Below are positions 60,292 through 64,000 of a stretch of 64,000 nucleotides of DNA, in pieces. The notes beneath the pieces are model-generated. The model was not told the DNA's origin. It saw nothing but the letters and a program-made list of their open reading frames with translations, and did not search any database. This stretch comes from Epiperipatus broadwayi. Lineage: Eukaryota; Onychophora; Udeonychophora; Euonychophora; Peripatidae. The first letter of the stretch is position 1, and the number at the start of each line of letters is the position of its first letter. The position numbers and the translations under genes are program-made. The stretch is from positions 2,858,156 through 2,922,155 of the forward strand of contig JAQFVV010012396.1 in assembly GCA_028023455.1 (NCBI GenBank), in the 5' to 3' direction.

Positions 60292-61900
60292 GGAGCAAAA
60301 TACTAACAAAATACTGAATTTTTAAAAATATTTTATTATATGTCATTTATACAACTTTTTTTTTTTTAAAAGTATTTTCTTTCTCTATTAAACTGTATTT
60401 TATAAAATCCAAGATGGAAGATGTACTGCTAATTGCCCAAAAATAATTAAAGGGTTGGAAACACTATTGTTTTAATCTGGGGAAGGTATTTTTAACTAAA
60501 GTTTTTACTTAAAATGGGGATTAAAATTAAAGATTTTCTTTTGTTATAAACATTTTTGTCAAATCTATTTCTAATCTGGAAATAGATTTGAATTTATTTT
60601 TGGATGTTATCTAACATTGCATCTTTCAAAAACAATGAATAAAGAAAAGATAAGAAATTTTAAGACCAGAGATTAGATTTCAAGCTAAAACTAAGTAATT
60701 AAAAGCATTCCAGAAATACCTGAACAGAGTATAAAATGGTCAAATTTTAAATCACCAATAGATTAGCTACTATTGAGAGAACTATGCAGTTAACTGAATC
60801 CAAGCTGTTTGAAATGTAAGCATAGAAAGCTCATCATCTTTCTGACCCATGAGGGTCATCTGCCACTGCCATAATATCATTCTCCTGTAGAACAAAGTAA
60901 GAGCCCAATGAAGAACTTTAGAATGCTGAATAGAAACTTTCTGGCTGTCACCAAGAAAAATTCACTTGGATCCATTAAATGCCATACATTGAAAAATGGA
61001 TACTTAAAATGGTGCAAGGTAAATTATTTCAAACTGCCACCATTAAAAATGAATTTAGCTTGACTAATTAATTTCGAATTCTACTATCAAGATTTCTCAT
61101 GTTTTATTTAACTTTGCCTTTTTTTAAATATGTAAATGTAATTTGCTCTTAAATGATTTCTATAAATTTAATCCTATTTCATATGTTCTAACTTTCCTTA
61201 ACTTTGGTGAGGTCAATTATTTATAGTTATTTATTACTTGATTTTATATATATGCTTTTATTATTATTATGCCAATCTCAAGCAATCTGATGAATTGAAT
61301 TTCTCAAACCTTTTCTTTCTTTTAAGTAAACCTTCATGAATTGAGATTATTAATGTTACCTTAAAACATAAAGCATTATTATTTAATATGCTCACCAGAT
61401 TGTTTTATGAGCCAACATTTTATTTATGTTTTCATATAAAAATATATTTGTTTAACTCTGGATTTTCTACCTGGGGTGAATCCAGAACATAGACTAATTA
61501 ACACTTTGAAACCTTATTTATTTTATAAATGTTATTCAATTCTGAAAAGTTGACTGATTATTTATTTTCTATATAACTGCTAGTTTTTTTATTTACTCTT
61601 AAAATATCATAAGCTTAAATATTGTCAGTTGTTGTAAAATCCACAAAGGTGCGTTTGAATTATTTTAAATAGTAGAAAACAGAAGAGGGTAAATCTTAAT
61701 GTTTTTTTTACTAAGTAAAATCTTAATGTATATTTTATTTAGGAAAATCTCTCTCTCTATATATAACTGCATAGCGTATTATCTGCATAAATTATGGCAT
61801 TCAAACTAGGGTCATTTATTTTTAAACAGTAAATCTTAGTCAATGTCATTAGTGACATTTATCCATACTGCGTTATTGACATTCGGCCTTATCTTCGTGT
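60264..61900. other. AT-rich gene-free sequence
   Basis: (TA)n at 60263-60291, then nothing recognisable. A mildly GC-richer patch at 60.83-61.02 kb has no motif. Confidence 0.5.
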
Positions 61901-62003
61901 TTATATATATGTGCTTTTTAATCTGGGGGTTGTGACAAGTTTGAACCCATAGATTTACTTGCCTTGTCCTGAGGATAGTTAACCTTTCCAGGACCACTTA
62001 TTT

Positions 62004-62188
62004 TGTATAAAAAAGGTCTTTGGTAGTGATTCCCATAAGTTTGGCACACCCTATGCCTATCCACTTTCTTCATATAAAAAGGCCTCTGGTGGGGATTCCC
62101 TAAGTCTGGCACATACTATGCCTATCCACTTTCTTTGTAAAAAGGACCTGCACATCGGTGATATCCACAGCATGTCTATCCACTTTGT
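62004..62188. repeat. Tandem repeat of about 66-69 bp, three copies
   Basis: Each unit runs TATAAAAAGG.CT.TGGT..., GATTCCC, AAGT.TGGCACA, CTATGCCTATCCACTTTCTT. The third copy is shorter and more diverged. TATAAAAAAGG/ATATAAAAAGG at the unit starts look TATA-box-like, but this may be coincidence. The minus-strand 64-codon frame through it is a repeat artefact. Confidence 0.7.
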
Positions 62189-62189
62189 C

Positions 62190-64000
62190 TTTTGTCCAGA
62201 AGCACAACTTTTTCTGTTATTTCTTGGCTAATTATGTCAGCACTGCAAACTTCTTCATATTTTTATTTTTTTTGCTTCATGATTCAGTTTTAATGCTCTA
62301 ATATTAAAATTGCACTCTGCTCAAAATATATATAAATGCCAGCTACTCCTAGTTTTATAAATTAAATTTATTTCAATCTTATATAATCTTACCATTGTAA
62401 CTTATTTCTGTATTTAAGAGCATCTATATGCCTTGGGGGAAAATAAAGTGTTCTTCTTACCAGCACTAATTAACATAATTTTCATTAAGTATTTTTGTCA
62501 TATAATCAAATGTTTTCAAATATATTTTATTTATTTTCATGACCATAATGGCATGAAAATAGTTTATATTATATCTGTAATGAATCTCAGAATACTCCCC
62601 GAAATAATGTTAGTCACTATGTTTCAGAACCAGAATCCAAAGCGTTAATAGCAATATTATGTAATTCTTTCTAATAATCGATTGGCATCTTAATATTGGA
62701 CCCACTACAGATGTGTGTTATGTATAGTATATGTTATTTAATTAATAAAAGAGCATATAAGAAATAATAGCATAAATGACACTATGTAATCATCTACTGC
62801 TTGCTCATTCATGCACATGCTAATGTAGGCCATTAATTTATAAATGTATGTAAATAATTTGTCATTATATTAAACAATTTTTATTATCTAACTTGAGTAA
62901 TTTGAATTTCTTTTCCTCCACTTCCACACATATAGCTATGCGTATATATATATTTTAGTTAAGTCATAGAATAGATGTCTCATTGTCTTCTCTGCTTTGC
63001 TAGTGGGTCAGATTAAAATTAATTCTCATGTGCCATCACTATTATGTTATTCATTAGGTGTTTGATCTGGGGCTTAAAGATTGGGTTCGAATTCAGGCTG
63101 GTCCCTGACTTAAATCTCAGGCTGGACTGGGTTTGAAGTACAGTTTGTGAGTTCCAGCTCATGTTATATGGGTGAACATGTTTTGACTGGTACAATATGT
63201 AATCTTTAATATTATTTCTTTTCTATGTTTATTATTTGGTTACTTTAGTCATAATATTTATGTCTAGTTTCAGTGCATCAATTGAAATTATCTGAAATGA
63301 ATTAGTTTTATTGTTTAAATTATTTAATTGTCTATTCTGCTCTTCTATTGTTAGTCTAATCTTAAATATTTCTCGACAATCGTCCATAAATCATGAAAAT
63401 TCATGTTCTGAACAGAGGGAAAAATTAGATTGATATTGAAAAAAATGATGATAGTAATATTAGAGAGAATTATATGCTTAGGGTTTTTTTTCTGAAAAAA
63501 AAATGGCACTCTAAATTATTAATGTAGTAAATAAATAAATATTTATAAATGAACATTAAGCTTTGAAAAATGATTTGATATCTGGTGATTAGAAAATATA
63601 ACTCAAATATCTTACACATCAGTTATGTAATGGACACAAGGTTTGATCATCATCATTAATATACATTCTAATTAAATTTAATTAATTAAATTCAAATTTC
63701 AATTAATCTTTGTTAATTAATGATTTGCAGATTGGTTTTAAAATAATTTGTTTAAATGTCAGAATTATTTGTCAGTATGTTAATGTAAATGTATCTACAC
63801 ATTATCAAATAAATAGATATTTAATTACTATCATCAATAGATTAAGTTCCCATTACAATATATACACACACATTATAATATAACATTTTTAATGGATGTT
63901 TAGATGCAAATATTTAGTGTATGGAATAATCCCATTTATAATCATTTAATTAGATAGCCCTTTACTTAGGATAGTAGCCAATCATGGTTAACTTTCATTC
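62190..64000. other. AT-rich gene-free sequence
   Basis: No gene seen. At 63086-63140 a GC-richer patch has GGGTTCGAATTCAGGCTGG and CAGGCTGGACTGGGTTTGAA, a B-box-like string with a weak duplication, too little for a SINE call. Confidence 0.45.

Noticed and set aside
61282-61312. CTGATGAATTGAATTTCTCAAACC as a hammerhead core
   Set aside because: CAAAC replaces GAAAC, helix II does not form and there is no cleavage triplet.
63080-63140. GGGTTCGAATTCAGG as a SINE or tRNA B box
   Set aside because: No A box at a suitable distance and no T-stem pairing.
1-64000. CRISPR array, bacterial operon or phage content
   Set aside because: No regular repeat-spacer structure, ribosome-binding sites or compact gene layout. 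All signals are eukaryotic mobile DNA.

Overview
This is an AT-rich stretch of an animal nuclear genome (by eye about three quarters A+T). It holds no host protein gene that I can recognise. The evidence for a metazoan is: degenerate TTAGGG-type repeats (CTAACCCTAAAC units at 47.27-47.39 kb), non-LTR retrotransposon reverse transcriptases, Merlin and hAT DNA transposons, tRNA-derived SINE-like insertions, long (TA)n microsatellites and poly-C runs. The telomere-like unit argues against most insects. A mollusc (perhaps a cephalopod), a cnidarian such as Hydra, or a flatworm would fit. I cannot choose between them without a database search.

The best discovery is a family of hammerhead-ribozyme repeats at four places. 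At 42.49-43.73 kb, about 372-375 bp units stand in direct and then inverted orientation, and the whole block is bracketed by a 12-bp direct repeat (a likely target-site duplication). Each of the three fuller units carries an intact-looking minimal type I hammerhead (CTGACGA, GAAA, a very short helix III, then NTC). One copy has a compensatory change in helix III. A diverged sister array lies at 58.99-60.26 kb (units about 414 bp), a decayed one at 16.26-17.01 kb (about 451 bp spacing), and a single fossil at 39.30-39.35 kb. This matches what is known of animal retrozymes and of the ribozyme-bearing terminal repeats of Penelope-like elements. The unit lengths and direct-plus-inverted layout look worth describing.

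Other layout, left to right: LINE 3' tail (0.1-0.4 kb); old degenerate tandem array (3.9-6.4 kb); Merlin transposon with TIRs, 8-bp TSD and a dead transposase (7.08-9.14 kb); hairpin MITE (10.5 kb); a dispersed repeat family (10.7, 17.8, 19.9 kb); an RTE-like LINE 3' end (12.3 kb) and two SINE-like copies (13.0, 15.0 kb); a frameshifted LINE reverse transcriptase (22.3-24.3 kb); a composite retroelement region with a 538-residue gag-like open frame (26.8-32.3 kb); a 200-bp foldback element (32.4 kb); a young tRNA-derived retroposon with 16-bp TSD (38.67 kb); SINE pieces and the telomere-like array (45-48 kb); a 350-bp palindrome (49.3 kb); another LINE reverse transcriptase pseudogene (51.2-52.1 kb); a non-autonomous hAT (53.4 kb); and a second copy of the 2.1-kb dispersed repeat (55.3-57.9 kb).

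Nearly everything identifiable is mobile DNA in various states of decay. The only long intact open frame is the gag-like one. The ribozyme repeats would be non-autonomous and would need a reverse transcriptase encoded elsewhere. The remainder is AT-rich sequence in which I see no gene. It could be intergenic, or the inside of very long introns.
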